Shown here piece by piece: positions 1 through 11,267 of a stretch of 64,000 nt of DNA. Position 1 is the stretch's first letter, and every line of letters begins with the position of its first letter. The DNA is from Sphaerosporella brunnea (Eukaryota > Ascomycota > Pezizomycetes > Pezizales > Pyronemataceae). The notes beneath the pieces were generated by a model. That model made no database searches. It saw only the letters and a list, made by a program, of their open reading frames with translations, and was not told where the DNA came from. The stretch spans positions 62,001 through 126,000 of the forward strand of contig VXIS01000012.1 of the NCBI GenBank assembly GCA_008704415.1. The letters run 5' to 3'. The position numbers and the translations under genes were made by a program.

Positions 1-242
1 TGAATGCTGTGGTTGGAGGCAGTACCTTGGGCTCGCTCGGTAGAGAAGAACAGGGAGAAGTGGATGGTATTGGTAAAGCTGCTGGTTGTACCGAAGATGA
101 TAGGTCGATAGCGTCATTTGTAGCTGGTAGGGTGTACGGAGTACTAATAGCAGTCGAAGCTTGAACCGAATACTGCCGTGGCGGTACAATTGTTGGCTGT
201 GGTGCAGCCAGCGGTACAGTAGCTGTTGAAAGTGCGGTCAGC

Positions 243-797
243 TTAAAGGTTGAGAAAAAAAATGGACAGTAACAAACACAGTGTACCATTTCCAATTGTT
301 TGTATGCCATCGTCTCCTTCAAGCGTCACGTTACCCTTATTCAAAGCCTCCTGTTGTGCTGCTTCTTGTTTTTTACGCTTCTGCTCTGCCCGCCTATCTG
401 CACGCTTCTTCGCCTGTTTAGGTTTGTTATGATCGTTTCGTCGGCCGTCACCCATGCTAGCATGGACTACATGATGTGTAGTCTCGCGAGTCCACTCCTG
501 GCGGCCATGGAGGTTTTCTCGGTTCATATATTGCCAGGTAAGTTTAATAAGAGGATAAAGGACTACCGCATAGTCATAATCTCGAAATGCTTTGAAGTCA
601 CCGAGGTATTTGGTCAGAAATCCATTGACCAGACGTCGCAGTCTTCGCTTGTCGGAATTATCGGTACAGCCCATCGCTTTCGTTAGGACTTCACGTTTTG
701 GCATTGGACCGCATGACCGTTGAAAGAACTCCGCTCGGGTCCGTGTCTTTTCAGAAATATTTCTAAATGGGTTAAAATCATCAGCATCCAGCAACAA
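243..797 (-). CDS. Basic companion ORF beside the Tnp2 transposase, function unknown
   Basis: I do not recognise this protein. The open frame covers 184 codons. Its middle part is ordinary globular sequence. Around residues 115-150 it becomes very rich in Lys, Arg, Gln and Glu (KKRADRRAEQKRKKQ), as expected for a nucleic-acid-binding or nuclear protein. The reading frame probably continues 5' through a splice acceptor: a CCTAG sits just upstream of the frame near 810, so the true start may lie in an exon between about 800 and 1005. It is transcribed away from the transposase gene at 1189, so the two would share a promoter of less than 400 bp. This layout suggests an accessory gene of the same mobile element. 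It could instead be an unrelated or decayed host gene. Confidence 0.4.
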   Translation of the reverse strand: MLLDADDFNPFRNISEKTRTRAEFFQRSCGPMPKREVLTKAMGCTDNSDKRRLRRLVNGFLTKYLGDFKAFRDYDYAVVLYPLIKLTWQYMNRENLHGRQEWTRETTHHVVHASMGDGRRNDHNKPKQAKKRADRRAEQKRKKQEAAQQEALNKGNVTLEGDDGIQTIGNGTLCLLLSIFFLNL

Positions 798-1188
798 CTT
801 TACTGCCTAGGAGCAGGGAACTGTAATACTGATTGAATAGCGTGACCACAGCTGAAGACATAGCCATGTAGTGAGAATAGAAACAACATGCGTGTGAATT
901 GCAGGAAGCTGAGCAGGTGAAAACAGCAGATTGGGGACGGCGTAATTTATACACATGAAAACGTAGACTCCGAGAGAACGTAGCAGTGACGTCAAAGATG
1001 GTCATAGAATGTTCACCTGCTACCGTACCTCGTAAGTGAGTAGCGATTTGAAAAACCTTATCTTTGCTTTGGCGCCTCGCAAGTGCAATGCAGCGTATCC
1101 TTATGTGAACTGCTCGACAGACTTCCGTTTACAGTACTACAGACCTTGATCCACGTTATTCTCAGCGGCTGCACGACCCTCAAATCTC

Positions 1189-4100
1189 ATGCCGAATCAG
1201 AAAGAACACAGCTCACTGACACCAACCTTTGATCTCTACAATGTAGAAGATTCGCCTGTGACAACACCTCATCTACAACAGACCTGGATGAGACCGTCTG
1301 CATCACCAACGGTACAACTTGAAGTGGAACAGGGTCAGACAGGATCGGAGTCACCTGTACTACAGCTTGAACGGAATCGGACAGGATCAGAGTCGCCAGC
1401 CCTACAATCACAACCGTATAGGACAGGAGACGAAACCCCAATTCCACAGTATGTGGAAGCTGGGAACACCGTCAAGATGAGAGATGATGGAGTTGAATGG
1501 GAGGAGCCTGAAGAACAGTCTGGGGATCACAGCGACTTGCCTGCTGACCCGGAATTTGAGCCAGAGCTCAGTGAACTGGAAATCAGTCCAGAATCAGACG
1601 ATAGCGACAATGAACAGTTGCTTTCGGCTTTGATAGTCCCAAAGTTGAGCATATACGGTGTTGGCTCTGGATCAAAGAGCGAGGAAGACAATCCGGATTG
1701 TCAGAGCAAGTTTCCAATTGAACTTGCACCGGAGGGAAAGGACGACAGTGAAGGTACTGATTCTGAGGAGCTTGAGTTTGACTATCGTCACATTCAAGAG
1801 CCATTAACGCCTCAGGAGCAGATCTCCTTTGCATACCAGGATATTGCGGTAACACATCATGTTTCCCGCACCGCAATGCAGGAATTACGTACTCTACAGC
1901 CCCAAAAGCCTTTCAATCCCCGTACAACTGAGAAGAGGATTGCTAGATTGACTGGTGTTGCCGAAGTGAGATATGACTGCTGCATAAAGGGCTGTGTATC
2001 TTATTCGTTACCGAAATATGCCGAGCTGGAGGAGTGTCCCATAGAAGACTGCAAACACCCACGCTACCGACAGTCCTGTGGCCGAAAAGAGGCCTACGCT
2101 AAGCATACATATATTCCTGTGGCACACCGTATTCGTCTCATGTACTCAGACAAGCAACGCGCCAAAGAAATGGTGGATTACCGGTATAAGTGTATAGCCG
2201 ATAAGAAAGACAACGTGCGAAGTGACTTTTGGACTGGAGAGTTGTGTTGCGAACTGGAAAGGAAGGGACTTTTCCCCTGTATTACGGACGTCGCTTTTGC
2301 ACTGAGTTCAGATGGAGTTAAAGTGTTCAAAACACGGAGTGGGTTTAACATATGGCCTATCATGCTGGTGAGTACTGGCCGTTGAATGAGATGCTTTACT
2401 TTGTTAACAAACATCTAGACAAATTTGAACTTACCACCCTCCGTTCGTTTCAAACGTTCCAACTTACTTGTTGTTGGATTTACACCGGGTCCACACAACC
2501 CAAAAGATATCGATTCCTTTTTATGGCCACTTGTTGAGGAGTTCATTCGGCTAGAACGTGGGATTGAGACTTGGAATGCTGTAACAGAACAGTATTTTAC
2601 TCTCCATGCCTATATTCCTCTTGTGACTGCAGATATGCCGGGCCGTGAGAAGCTTATGCATCTCAAGGGAAACCGTGCATACAGCTTTTGCAATTATTGC
2701 CTGTGTCGGGGAATCCACAATGGCTCTGCAATATACTGTCCCTTTACCCCACCGGCAAATCCACCGGATGAAATTACCACGAACCCGCAGAAAGCAAAAC
2801 AAATAGGATTTCCTTGGCCCAGCCACGATAGTCGGAATCTTCCCCTTCGTAACAATAGCGAGTTCCGGCAAACTGCCAGCTACATTGCTAGAGACCCGGG
2901 CCATACAGCTGCTCAGAAGAAAACCGGCATTGCGGGGCAATCTATATTGCATCACCTATCTTCGGTCGACTTTCCACGGAGTTTTCCTCCCGACGCCATG
3001 CATTTGTTTTATGAGAATATCATTCCTGATATGGTACGGCATTATCGTGGTACCTTCTTTAAATCCGGTGCTGAAAGCTCTCTGGTTTCAGACACTGGAG
3101 AGCATCAAGAAGCCGCAGGGGAAAAGCGCAAAGATCACCCTACCACAGACTCTGTTCAACCGACCAAGCGTTCCAAAACTACCGCCAAAGTAGTCAAGTT
3201 TCGGCAGTCAGATGATCCATGGAATGTGAAACCCTCCGAGTGGAAACAGATCGGTCAGGATCAGCTTTCAAGTGCCAGTACATTGCCGTCTAGCTTTGGC
3301 CGGGCACCTAGGGATTTTGCAGCTCATTGTCATGAGTTTTCCGGTGAAGAGTGGAAGCAGCAAGCGACACTGTTTCTTCCCATATATCTCCAAGATAAAC
3401 TGCCCCGAGAGCATTACGATCAGTTCTGCCAGCTCACACAAGCAATGAACGATGCTACCGAGAATATCCTGACCGAAGAAGAGATCGAACAAGTGGAGGA
3501 TGCCTTTTGCCGGTTTCTACAGTATTATGAGAATACCTTTAATAGCATGAAATGGGCGAAGCTTCCAGCATGCCTTCCGGTGTTTCATCAACTAGCACAT
3601 GTTGCTGACGCACTTCGATGGATTGGTCCAATGCCAATTTATTCTCAGTGGGGGATGGAGCGGATGTGCGGTATCCTGACAAGTACGGCAAAATCCAGAG
3701 TGGATGCCAATAGAAACATGGAATTAACGCTCCAGATGACGGAGCAGAAACATATGCTTGGATTTGTCTTGCACCCGGACGACTGGGCTGCTGCATTTGG
3801 AGATGGTGTTGAAGATGCTGATGGCAACATCCTGTTATCCAGAGTGTTCGGACATCGCATGAGCTTGAGCCGACCACCGCTACCTCGTTTGCCTTTGACA
3901 TCCCCCATGGATCACTATGTCCTTGACAAAATGGTCCATCACCGTTCCCTTGACAAGGTGGAGCGACAACGCCTCAAAGCCTATGTACAAGGGCTTGCAA
4001 ACAATGCACATCTCATCCATCTTCAGTCCTTCAGTTTGCCAGCAGACTTTGCGGTATGCATTTGGAAATGGTGTCACTTTCGAGACGATGAGGACAACGG

Positions 4101-4521
4101 TAAACTTGATTTTAAAATCACGTCTGCTGCACACCGGTCCCGCAACAACACCAGAAACTCCTCCATGATTGCGTATGAGCGTGAACTTCATAGTTCTAAT
4201 CCAGACAACTTGGACCTGGCATATGGTGAAGTGCAATTCTTCTTCTCTTGTTGGCTACCGGCTGAGCTTCCTCACGCTGCATTGGAACAGCCTGATCCGG
4301 AGGATGGTGGCGGGCCTGGTATGACCATGCATCACTTAGCATATGTTCAAGATATACCAGTGGTAGACGATGGCTCCATAGTACGACGACGGTCCGGAGG
4401 GGGGTTCAAAGTCATTGCAGTCAAGGATATTGGATGTCAGATTGGGCTGATGCAAAAGGGCCCAGACAAGAGGCAGTATCTTGTTAGAAAGTACAGTGCC
4501 TTGATGTGGCGGGATGCATAG
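1189..4521 (+). CDS. Tnp2-type (CACTA/Plavaka-like) transposase, one intron
   Basis: Transposase of the Tnp2 family (EnSpm/CACTA superfamily), expected to cut and move the element that encodes it. The two exons are 1189-2367 and 2419-4521. The 51-nt GT-AG intron (2368-2418) falls inside the conserved core, and splicing restores WPIML-TNLNLPPSVRFKR, which is typical of the family. The protein is about 1093 aa. The N-terminal ~250 residues are acidic and low complexity with short SES/TGSE repeats. They are followed by a Cys-rich segment (CCIKGC...CPIEDCKHPRY) and then the core with GFTPGPHNPKDIDSFLWPL and a QWGMERMCG motif near residue 810. No internal stop or frameshift is seen, so the copy looks recent and possibly functional. 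It lies between a divergent small ORF and a convergent TET/JBP gene. Basis: motifs are seen directly; the family call is from established knowledge. Confidence 0.88.
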
Positions 4522-5430
4522 TTAGTTTTTGTCTTTTTGGTTGACAGGTTGGGTTGACATTTAGGCACATATCATATTGTAAGCTGTGAGGTGGGAGGAT
4601 GCATAGCTTGCATGCTTTGTGCAAGCCAGCAGCAGTGCCAGCGGTATCAAGAGGTGTGCTTATTGGTTGACCGCCTGATGACGTGCACCATCTGGTCCTC
4701 CGCGGCACAGATGATATCATAATACCACCAGCACTCAGCAACAACATGGCGCCCTCCGACACTTTGCCCTCCGACACTCTAGCTTTCCTTTCACAGCCAT
4801 CAAGATGAGTAACAGCAACACACCGGTAAGCCAGGAATTGTGCTGATCCAGTGCAAGCTAATAATTGTGTAATAGCATTCAAATTGTTCTGCTTTGTCTC
4901 CAGGCCCCCACGTTCACTCTCCCAGCAACCAAGGGGAAGACCCGAAGCGATCTGATCCCCTGAACGATAGCCCCTCCTTGTGCTCCGATCAGGAGCAAGA
5001 CCCAGCACAAGTCTCTGGATGGAAATCTGAAGCAGACGATTTCCTAGGCTTTCCGATTGTCGAACGCAAGCCCAGTCGGTTCTTAGGTGTGCTAGAAGCA
5101 CGCAGAAGGAGTATTGGCCAGGGCCCCTCAAGTCCAGCAGCGGCAGACCAAACCAAGCAGCAGGATCCAAGTTAGTGGTAGCGGTCAATACAGCAGAGTG
5201 GTTGAGGATGTGGAGAGGTGGTGAAAGATACCGATAGGTGGTGGCCGATGCGGAGGAATGGTGGCGATGAGGAGCAATCAGGCTATATAAAAGTATTGTC
5301 GGTGTGGCGGCGTATTGGAATTTAAAACTGGTCTTTGTTTTTGAACTGGTGGTGAGGATAAAACAGAACGTCCGGCTGCTGTAGCAAGCTATTGATTTTC
5401 TACAAACTATACTGGTACCGTACACTGCAT
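4522..5430. other. Spacer between transposase and dioxygenase genes
   Basis: This is the convergent spacer of about 900 bp. It holds a possible tiny spliced ORF on the plus strand. An ATG at 4806 (MSNSNTP) is followed by GTAAGC and a CTCCAG acceptor near 4900, but the frame closes after about 27 codons, so I do not call it a gene. A TATA-like run (CTATATAAAAG) occurs near 5282. Repeated GGTGG/GATGAGG words fill 5215-5275. Nothing else is recognised. Confidence 0.4.
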
Positions 5431-7206
5431 CTAACAACCATTTTTGCGGAGATCCTCCGGAAAGGTAAACACCCATGAATACCGATTACTTCCTCTCCAC
5501 TTTGTTGTGAAGTGCTCCACCCGTTCACCTCTGATTCCCATCACTGATCCTGGCTGAAAGGGTATCTTCCTTTGCAACAACGGAATGCAGAATAAAGCAC
5601 CGGTGTAATCTCCAAATGGGGTTAACCAGGCCCATCCTTTGCTCCAATCGTTGTGATCCACATGTGGCTCTGTCAACACATTGATCAACAGCGCTCGATA
5701 GGCAAACAGCTCCTCCTCAAAGGTTTGAGCTGCAATTCTGTCTCCCGCATTTTGAGTTGTTGCAAATGCCTGCCTGTATGCATCCCGTAGCTCTCTATCA
5801 ACTCCGGCAAAACAAGCATCCAGTGTTTGGGTGATGTTTCCACACCACACCTGCAGATTGCGCACCAAGCTTCCGCTATACATCCCGTTTCCCTGAGAGT
5901 CTTTGGTGAGACCAGGTTTCAGATTGCTATGTCCCAGCTCTCCCTTCAGGCCAAAGTAGTAAATTCCGGAGCGTGCATCTGGACCGCTGGCCCAGCTGAA
6001 TTGTTGGTTCTCCTCCTCTTCGATCCATGCTTGATAGCCTTTATGACGACGCATATCCATCTGCTGCTGAGGCTTGACAAAGCGTGCCACTTTATCTATG
6101 TTTTTGGTGGTCATCTTGACAATATACCGTCCATATTCTTTGCCCCAGGCTCTTTCGTAGGCATCATGATAGAAAGCCACAATCGGTACAAGGTTTTTGT
6201 CCACCGCAAGATAGCTCTTGTCTGGGAGCAACTCCTCAAAGCCTTCTGCAGCCTGTAAAGCCTCATTCATCGGAGTTCCTTGAACTGATCCCTTTTCCTC
6301 CTCCAAATCTATGTGGAAAAAAACCTCAATGATTTTTTCCTTTCCAGTAAAGCGCCAGGACACTTTACCAGCCAGCCTAGCATGCTCTCGGAGTTCGGCC
6401 TGTGCTTTACTGATCCCGAAAAATCCGTCAAAGATTTTCGCTCTGCCTTTCAATTTGAAGGATTCGGTGTTCAGCTCACCCTCAGAGCCATACCGATTAG
6501 CAGACATACGAATATCCACCCAAGGATAGGGATATGGGGGGACGAGGCTTCGAGGTGCTATGGGTCTATCTGTAACTGGTTCGAGGTTCTTTATAAACTC
6601 TGGAGTGGTGTGTTTATAGGGTGTTTGGATGTATTCTGAAATCTCGGGTGGTATTGCCAGTGCTTCTTGAGGGCGGGACCTCTTTGCTCTCTTCTTAACC
6701 CTGTCTGGGTGCATACTGTCCCTCATGGATAGATTGCTAGTATCAGGGTTGAACTCGGGGTTGACATTGCGGTTGTAGCTCTCGCCGAAGAGTTCATTTT
6801 CCGTGGGGTTGCGGTGGTCTGCTGCGATCTTGGCTCGCTTCGCTTTCTTCTTGTTCCTCTTTTTTGCGGCTGCTGTCGTAGATTGGGGATGCTTTAATTG
6901 TGCTGCCTTGCGCTCGTCCTCCAATCTTCGTATTTCGCTAGGAGTATGGGCTTCCCAGTCCCCTGCATCGGTCCAATCCGAGGTTTTCACACATACTAGA
7001 CGTTTTAACTCTCTCCTGGTAGAGCCGGGTATTTCATGCTGTGCATCTGGTCCAAATTCTGCCTTCCGGGTATCTATAGCATGGAAAGGATTTGCTGGAT
7101 GCTCAGCCCGGAACTCATCTGGGATGGAGAGTAGCGATTCCTGCTGGCATTCGGACATAGTGGCTTCTGGTGGTTCGGTGTGGCAGGCTTTTTCTATACA
7201 GCACAC
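5431..7206 (-). CDS. TET/JBP-like 2-oxoglutarate/Fe(II) dioxygenase
   Basis: Predicted nuclear dioxygenase of the TET/JBP class, which oxidises methylated pyrimidines in DNA using Fe(II) and 2-oxoglutarate. The open frame encodes 591 aa with no intron; an alternative start at residue 17 (MSECQQ) is possible. The N-terminal third is charged, with NLS-like stretches (KKRNKKKAKRAK near 115 and KKRAKRSR near 171). The C-terminal catalytic fold carries the full iron and co-substrate set: H515 and D517 in PHVDHND, the segment FGDYTGALFCIPLL, FQPGSVMGIRG, distal H565 in VEHF, and R575 in NRYSWVF. These match fungal proteins annotated as JBP1/TET oxygenase domain proteins, so the enzyme looks catalytically competent. 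It converges on the Tnp2 transposase about 900 bp away. TET/JBP genes riding on KDZ transposons are established in basidiomycetes; a Tnp2-type partner is the unusual point. Substrate and activity are inferred. Confidence 0.85.
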   Translation of the reverse strand: MCCIEKACHTEPPEATMSECQQESLLSIPDEFRAEHPANPFHAIDTRKAEFGPDAQHEIPGSTRRELKRLVCVKTSDWTDAGDWEAHTPSEIRRLEDERKAAQLKHPQSTTAAAKKRNKKKAKRAKIAADHRNPTENELFGESYNRNVNPEFNPDTSNLSMRDSMHPDRVKKRAKRSRPQEALAIPPEISEYIQTPYKHTTPEFIKNLEPVTDRPIAPRSLVPPYPYPWVDIRMSANRYGSEGELNTESFKLKGRAKIFDGFFGISKAQAELREHARLAGKVSWRFTGKEKIIEVFFHIDLEEEKGSVQGTPMNEALQAAEGFEELLPDKSYLAVDKNLVPIVAFYHDAYERAWGKEYGRYIVKMTTKNIDKVARFVKPQQQMDMRRHKGYQAWIEEEENQQFSWASGPDARSGIYYFGLKGELGHSNLKPGLTKDSQGNGMYSGSLVRNLQVWCGNITQTLDACFAGVDRELRDAYRQAFATTQNAGDRIAAQTFEEELFAYRALLINVLTEPHVDHNDWSKGWAWLTPFGDYTGALFCIPLLQRKIPFQPGSVMGIRGERVEHFTTKWRGSNRYSWVFTFPEDLRKNGC

Positions 7207-7329
7207 AGCTGATCAACACCTGGCGCTAATCACATATAGAAGCGCGGGCTCTCGGCTTACCTCTTCAAAACAACGGAGTGTACCTCTGATCCTCAGTTTT
7301 CACCTGTCTCGGGGTTCCTTTGTAGTTCT

Positions 7330-8035
7330 TAAGGGTCCTGAATATCCTGTTAGCACCTTAAATTTTTTCGGCAGCACTTCCCCCTGCATTTTGCTTCACC
7401 AGCAGCAACAAGTAGGCCGTATGGCCGCACTAATCGCCGCTGGGAGCGTGGACTGTGTTCTTACCTCTTTAAATCAACTTGATGCACCTCTCCTCCTCTT
7501 ACCGGTACTTGAAAACACACCGGCAAACGAAGAGAATACCGGTGAGGGTCTGACCTGCAGGCAAGCCCGCGCTGGGGAGACTACGGTAAAGCTGCTCGCA
7601 AGCAAGCGCACTTTTCCTCCTCAAGTGTTTTCAAGCACCAGTTTCACCTGTTGGGGGCGTCCTTCCGGGTCCTTTGGGGTCCTTTGGGGTCCTTTGGGGT
7701 CCTTGGGCATCCTGCATATCCCGTTAGCACCTTGAAAAATTTTGGCAGCACTTCCCCCTGTATTTTGCTTCACCAGCAGCAAAAAGCGGCCATATGGCAG
7801 CACTAATCGCCGCTGGGAGCGTGGATTGTGTTCTCACCTCTTCAGATCAACTTGATGCACCTCTCCTCCTCTTACCGGTACTTGAAAACACACCGGCAAA
7901 CGAAGAGAATACCGGTGAGGGTCTGACCGGCAGGCAAGCCCGCGCTGGGGAGACTACGGTAAAGCTGCTCGCAAGCAAGCGCACTTTTCCTCCTCAAGTG
8001 TTTTCAAGCACCAGTTTCACCTGTTGGGGGGGTCT
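7330..8035. repeat. Tandem direct repeat, period 373 bp, two copies
   Basis: Two nearly identical copies of a roughly 330-370 bp unit lie head to tail. ATGGCCGCACTAATCGCCGC at 7421 recurs at 7794, and TCAAGTGTTTTCAAGCACC at 7621 recurs at 7994, both with offset 373. Each copy ends in a short GGGGTCCTTTGG-type array (7669-7705 in copy 1). A further 24-bp duplication (GAGCGTGGAGCGCGTCTTGT) follows at 8070-8112. The array lies just 5' of the dioxygenase gene, where subterminal repeats of a CACTA-like element would be expected. Confidence 0.8.
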
Positions 8036-9240
8036 TTCGGGTCTTTGGAGGTCCTGCAGCAAGCTTTGTGGAGCGTGGAGCGCGTCTTGTCGAGCGTGGA
8101 GCGCGTCTTGTGGCAGGTTGCGGGTCCTACATTTCACCCCAATCATTAGTGTCTGGCGAGAACAACAATTGCCCACTCTCACTTGCGCAACACTGCGTGC
8201 TGGGGGGGGTGTACTGGCTGCAATGGCTCGCGTCACGGGGTATGGTTGGGGTGGTCGGTGTGCGTGCGGGTTGTGGAGAGGTGAGGGTGGGCGTCAACCC
8301 TTTCTTCAAACCAGTTGCCTCGCTCAAACGATTTTCGCTTGGGTTTTTCGTTTGAAATCAAACCATTACACCAAACCCTTGTACCACAGAGGGGGGGGGC
8401 GCCGCATTTCTATACATCAGGTTGAAGTCAGCCGGCCGGGCTGTTTCATCAGCCCAAGCAGCCGCAAGGCAGCCGGCCCGGCGGGCTGGCTACTAGAATC
8501 ACTGACCATGGCTCTCGGTATGGCCCCTACTCGGCTCAAGATTCGGTTGGCATCACACCTAGCTCTCAGTGCAAAGCACGGACGGTCCCCCGATAAAGAC
8601 GCGGTTTGACTGTACTGGTGGGCATGAAGGCCCTGAAACCATCGATAATGTGGTCACAGGTGTCTGTGACCGACAACATGTCGTCCGGATGTCTACCGGT
8701 CACCTGTATGATGAGCATGAACTCCACTCCTCGAAGCCTACGGAACGAAGAGGACAGACGGTGTAGGCAATGCAAATGTGCGAGCAGACAGAAAGGTGAA
8801 GTGAGACGGGCAATGCCATCAGATAGCGTATGAACCTCTGGATTGATACACAGGAGGAAAATTTTGCTAATGGTTCTCTATCATAGGAACCGGTATTTGC
8901 GGACCTGCATACCATCTAGGACAATCGGTAATGCGCGCTACGCTGATCAACCGAACGGATACGGGCTGTATATTTATGCCTTCGGCAAATATAGGGTGGG
9001 ATTTGACGAGTGATGCACAAGATGCGGCTTTGAGAGACCGGCCGGCCAGAGCAACGACAATCTTTTGACCTGGGTACAGCTGTTGGTCCCAGTTGTACAA
9101 AAAGCACGAGATATCTACCAACGGATTCTGAAAAATAGAGCGTAGCGTAGTTAGTTAATAAACGGCTGTTTATCTACCATCTAAAAGAAGTTCATTATTC
9201 GTTACAACCGACCAGTGCATGAAAAGAAACGACCACACCG
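8036..9240. other. Gene-poor DNA; possible end of the mobile cassette
   Basis: No convincing gene is seen. Around 8424-8490 there is a GC-rich imperfect inverted repeat (AGCCGGCCGGGCTG ... CAGCCGGCCCGGCGGGCTGG) that could form a hairpin and might mark an element end. Short minus-strand frames at 8566-8775 and 8867-9121 read like protein fragments (GVEFMLIIQVTGRHPDDM and MVDISCFLYNWDQQLYPGQ). They may be exons of one decayed gene, but I could not connect them or name a family. Confidence 0.3.
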
Positions 9241-10540
9241 TGAAACTTAAGCTGCTAGGGAAAAGGCGCCTCGTGGTAAGTGACAAGAGGGCCTAAAAGT
9301 CCGAGATACCGAGGCGCCGCGGCGACTAGGCGGTTGTAGGCCACGGGAAAGCGCCGAGGAGCGCACGGCGACCGGGCGTCTACCGGCCGTGGGTCCGGAG
9401 ATCCGTGGGGAGACCCGTGGGAACCCCAGGAAGCCGGATATATATCCACCTAGGTATATATCGGGGATTTGGGAGATCCCACAGGAGCCCGATGCCTAGT
9501 TGCCGCGGGCTTGGGGATCTGTGAGGTTTCTATGAGACGGGATGCCTACCGGCCGCCCCAGGAGAACCCAAGGAGGCAGTATGCCTATGTACCGGGCGCT
9601 TCCGGCTCCAAAGCACCGATAACCATACTCGGATGCGGCGACGGGCGACTGCGAGGCGATGTCTCCCACCGGGACAACTAACTTTATGTAGGTGGGTTGG
9701 ACCCTGAGCAGCCGCGCCGGCGGCCGGCGGTGGGTGGACCCTGACGACAACGGGGGCGGCCGACGGCAGAATGACGAAACTGGGATCCGAGTGGCGATGC
9801 TCAACTCCATGGCCGCGGTCTTGCGGTACCAGTGCGAATACAGACCAAGGAAGGTGAGGTTTTCAAGCCACTCTACCGGGCGGGTGGTCGGAGTTGACGG
9901 TATGGGCATGTCGGAGTTCGGAGTCAGGTTCGGTCGCAGAACCGGGATCCAGGCTCTCCTGCGCGGACGCACATGCGTGCCTACCGGCAATCCATCAGTC
10001 AGCCTGAGGAAATCATGGCCATGGCCATCGTGAGAGTTGAAGATGCCGACGATCGAAGAGTTTGAGGCACCCACCACTGACGGCCACCCACGGACCCCCA
10101 CCGCCTCCGGCTCTGGCGTAGAGAGATCCTCGATAAGGTTGCTGGGCCGCCGCAGGTGGTGTGCAGCCATCCGAACAGACGCCTGAGAAGGCTGGGCCGT
10201 GTACCGGGCGTCTACCAGTTATCCACCCCTAGGCATCTCGGCGCCCTGCCTTCCTGTCTCATAGTGCCGGCGGCGCCCGGCCATACTGTTCCGTCGTCCC
10301 TTAGTCCCCGCGGCGTTGTGCCTTTACACGATAACTAAAAGACTAGATTCCCGTGGCGCCGGGGATTCCCTAGGCGGCCCGGGGATAGACGGCTTTTCTT
10401 TTGCGGTGTGGGAAGGCAGTTTCATAGCCGTGGATGTTCGAGTGACAACACATGATCCTATTCCTTCAAAGCCAATTCTATCCAAAATCGGTAAATCCAT
10501 TCTTTGAATAAATAAAAGAGCTGCGCGCTCACATCGTCGC
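9241..10540. other. GC-rich repetitive spacer with one doubtful ORF
   Basis: GC-rich DNA with a dispersed short motif of the form GATGCCTACCGGCCG or CGGGCGTCTACCGG at about 9376, 9541, 9977 and 10204, plus GGCGCC-centred words (9266, 9313, 10229, 10356). This looks like a degenerate satellite or old repeat. A minus-strand frame of 224 codons (9496-10170) is open, but its composition is biased (Arg/Pro/Ser) and it spans the repeat motifs, so I regard it as chance. Confidence 0.35.
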
Positions 10541-10869
10541 AATCTTTCCCCGACGCGTGCACGAAATCCCTCTTTTCCGGCATGGATCCCGCCCTCACCT
10601 TTGTCAGGGGAGATCAGCCCCCATCTAATGAAGATTCCAGTGGTTTGTAAACTGTTCCTGAGACTCGCTTCAAAGGCCGCCTTAAAGATTGCCCAGTTGG
10701 CGTGCTCTAGCTAGGATGCTGGGCCAGAGTGGGATCAATCAGTGTTGTCAATAGCCAGGGCCGGCTGTCTTAAACAGCCAGCCTAGAGTTCGAACTTGGG
10801 AGTCCGGTTCAGCCCGGCTGTACACACACGAGTGATTTATAGTGAAGCAGATGTGCGATGCCTCATTTC

Positions 10870-11190
10870 GCTTGGGAAACTTCTAAATGCCTAGAAACCT
10901 CGCTGCGATTGGTCGGGAAGTACGGGGATACCTTGCTTGGCGCCAAAAAATAAAAAAAAGTGGGTGACGTGGGTTGCTGTACTGCCGAGCTCGTGTACGG
11001 ATGGGACAGGATACACTCAAAAAAGCGCAAAGATCACGACAAAGCTGTCTATTTCTACCCGCGCGCTACTTTGTTACATCTCGCTCTTTTCTGCCGCGTC
11101 TAGAAGTCTAGAGTTACGGAAAGGGTTTTTGACCCAAACCACGCTTTATTTATCGTCTGGATCCGGTTTGAAAACCCTTCTAGACACAAA
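10870..11190. repeat. Dispersed MITE-like repeat, copy 1
   Basis: This stretch shares two blocks with 19229-19391. One is GAAACTTCTAAATG...CTCGCTGCGATTGG and the following GGAAGTACGGGG...CTTGGCGCC-A-rich segment (10877-10965). The other is the end block GACCCAAACCACGCTTTATTTATCG...AACCCTTCTAGA (11130-11185). This copy holds about 150 bp between the blocks that the other copy lacks. No coding potential is apparent. Confidence 0.7.
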
Positions 11191-11267
11191 ATCGAAGCGC
11201 CAAATAGCCGTACTCTAGGGCGGTTAACTATGGGCCTATGACGGCATAGCGCTACTCTGGCTCGTAT

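Noticed and set aside
4484..5476. 330-codon minus-strand frame between the transposase and dioxygenase genes
   Set aside because: Composition is Ser/Leu/Thr-rich without domains, and it overlaps the ends of both real genes; treated as a chance open frame.
6803..7735. 310-codon plus-strand frame
   Set aside because: The first third is antisense to the dioxygenase gene and the rest lies in the direct repeat; no protein family is visible.
9496..10170. Minus-strand open frame of 224 codons
   Set aside because: It spans dispersed CTACCGG repeat motifs in GC-rich DNA, is rich in Arg/Pro/Ser and shows no domain; a chance frame is more likely.
10730..10830. Possible tRNA gene suggested by a GTTCGAAC-like box
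   Set aside because: No cloverleaf can be drawn and no A box is present; the word sits in a GC-rich inverted repeat.
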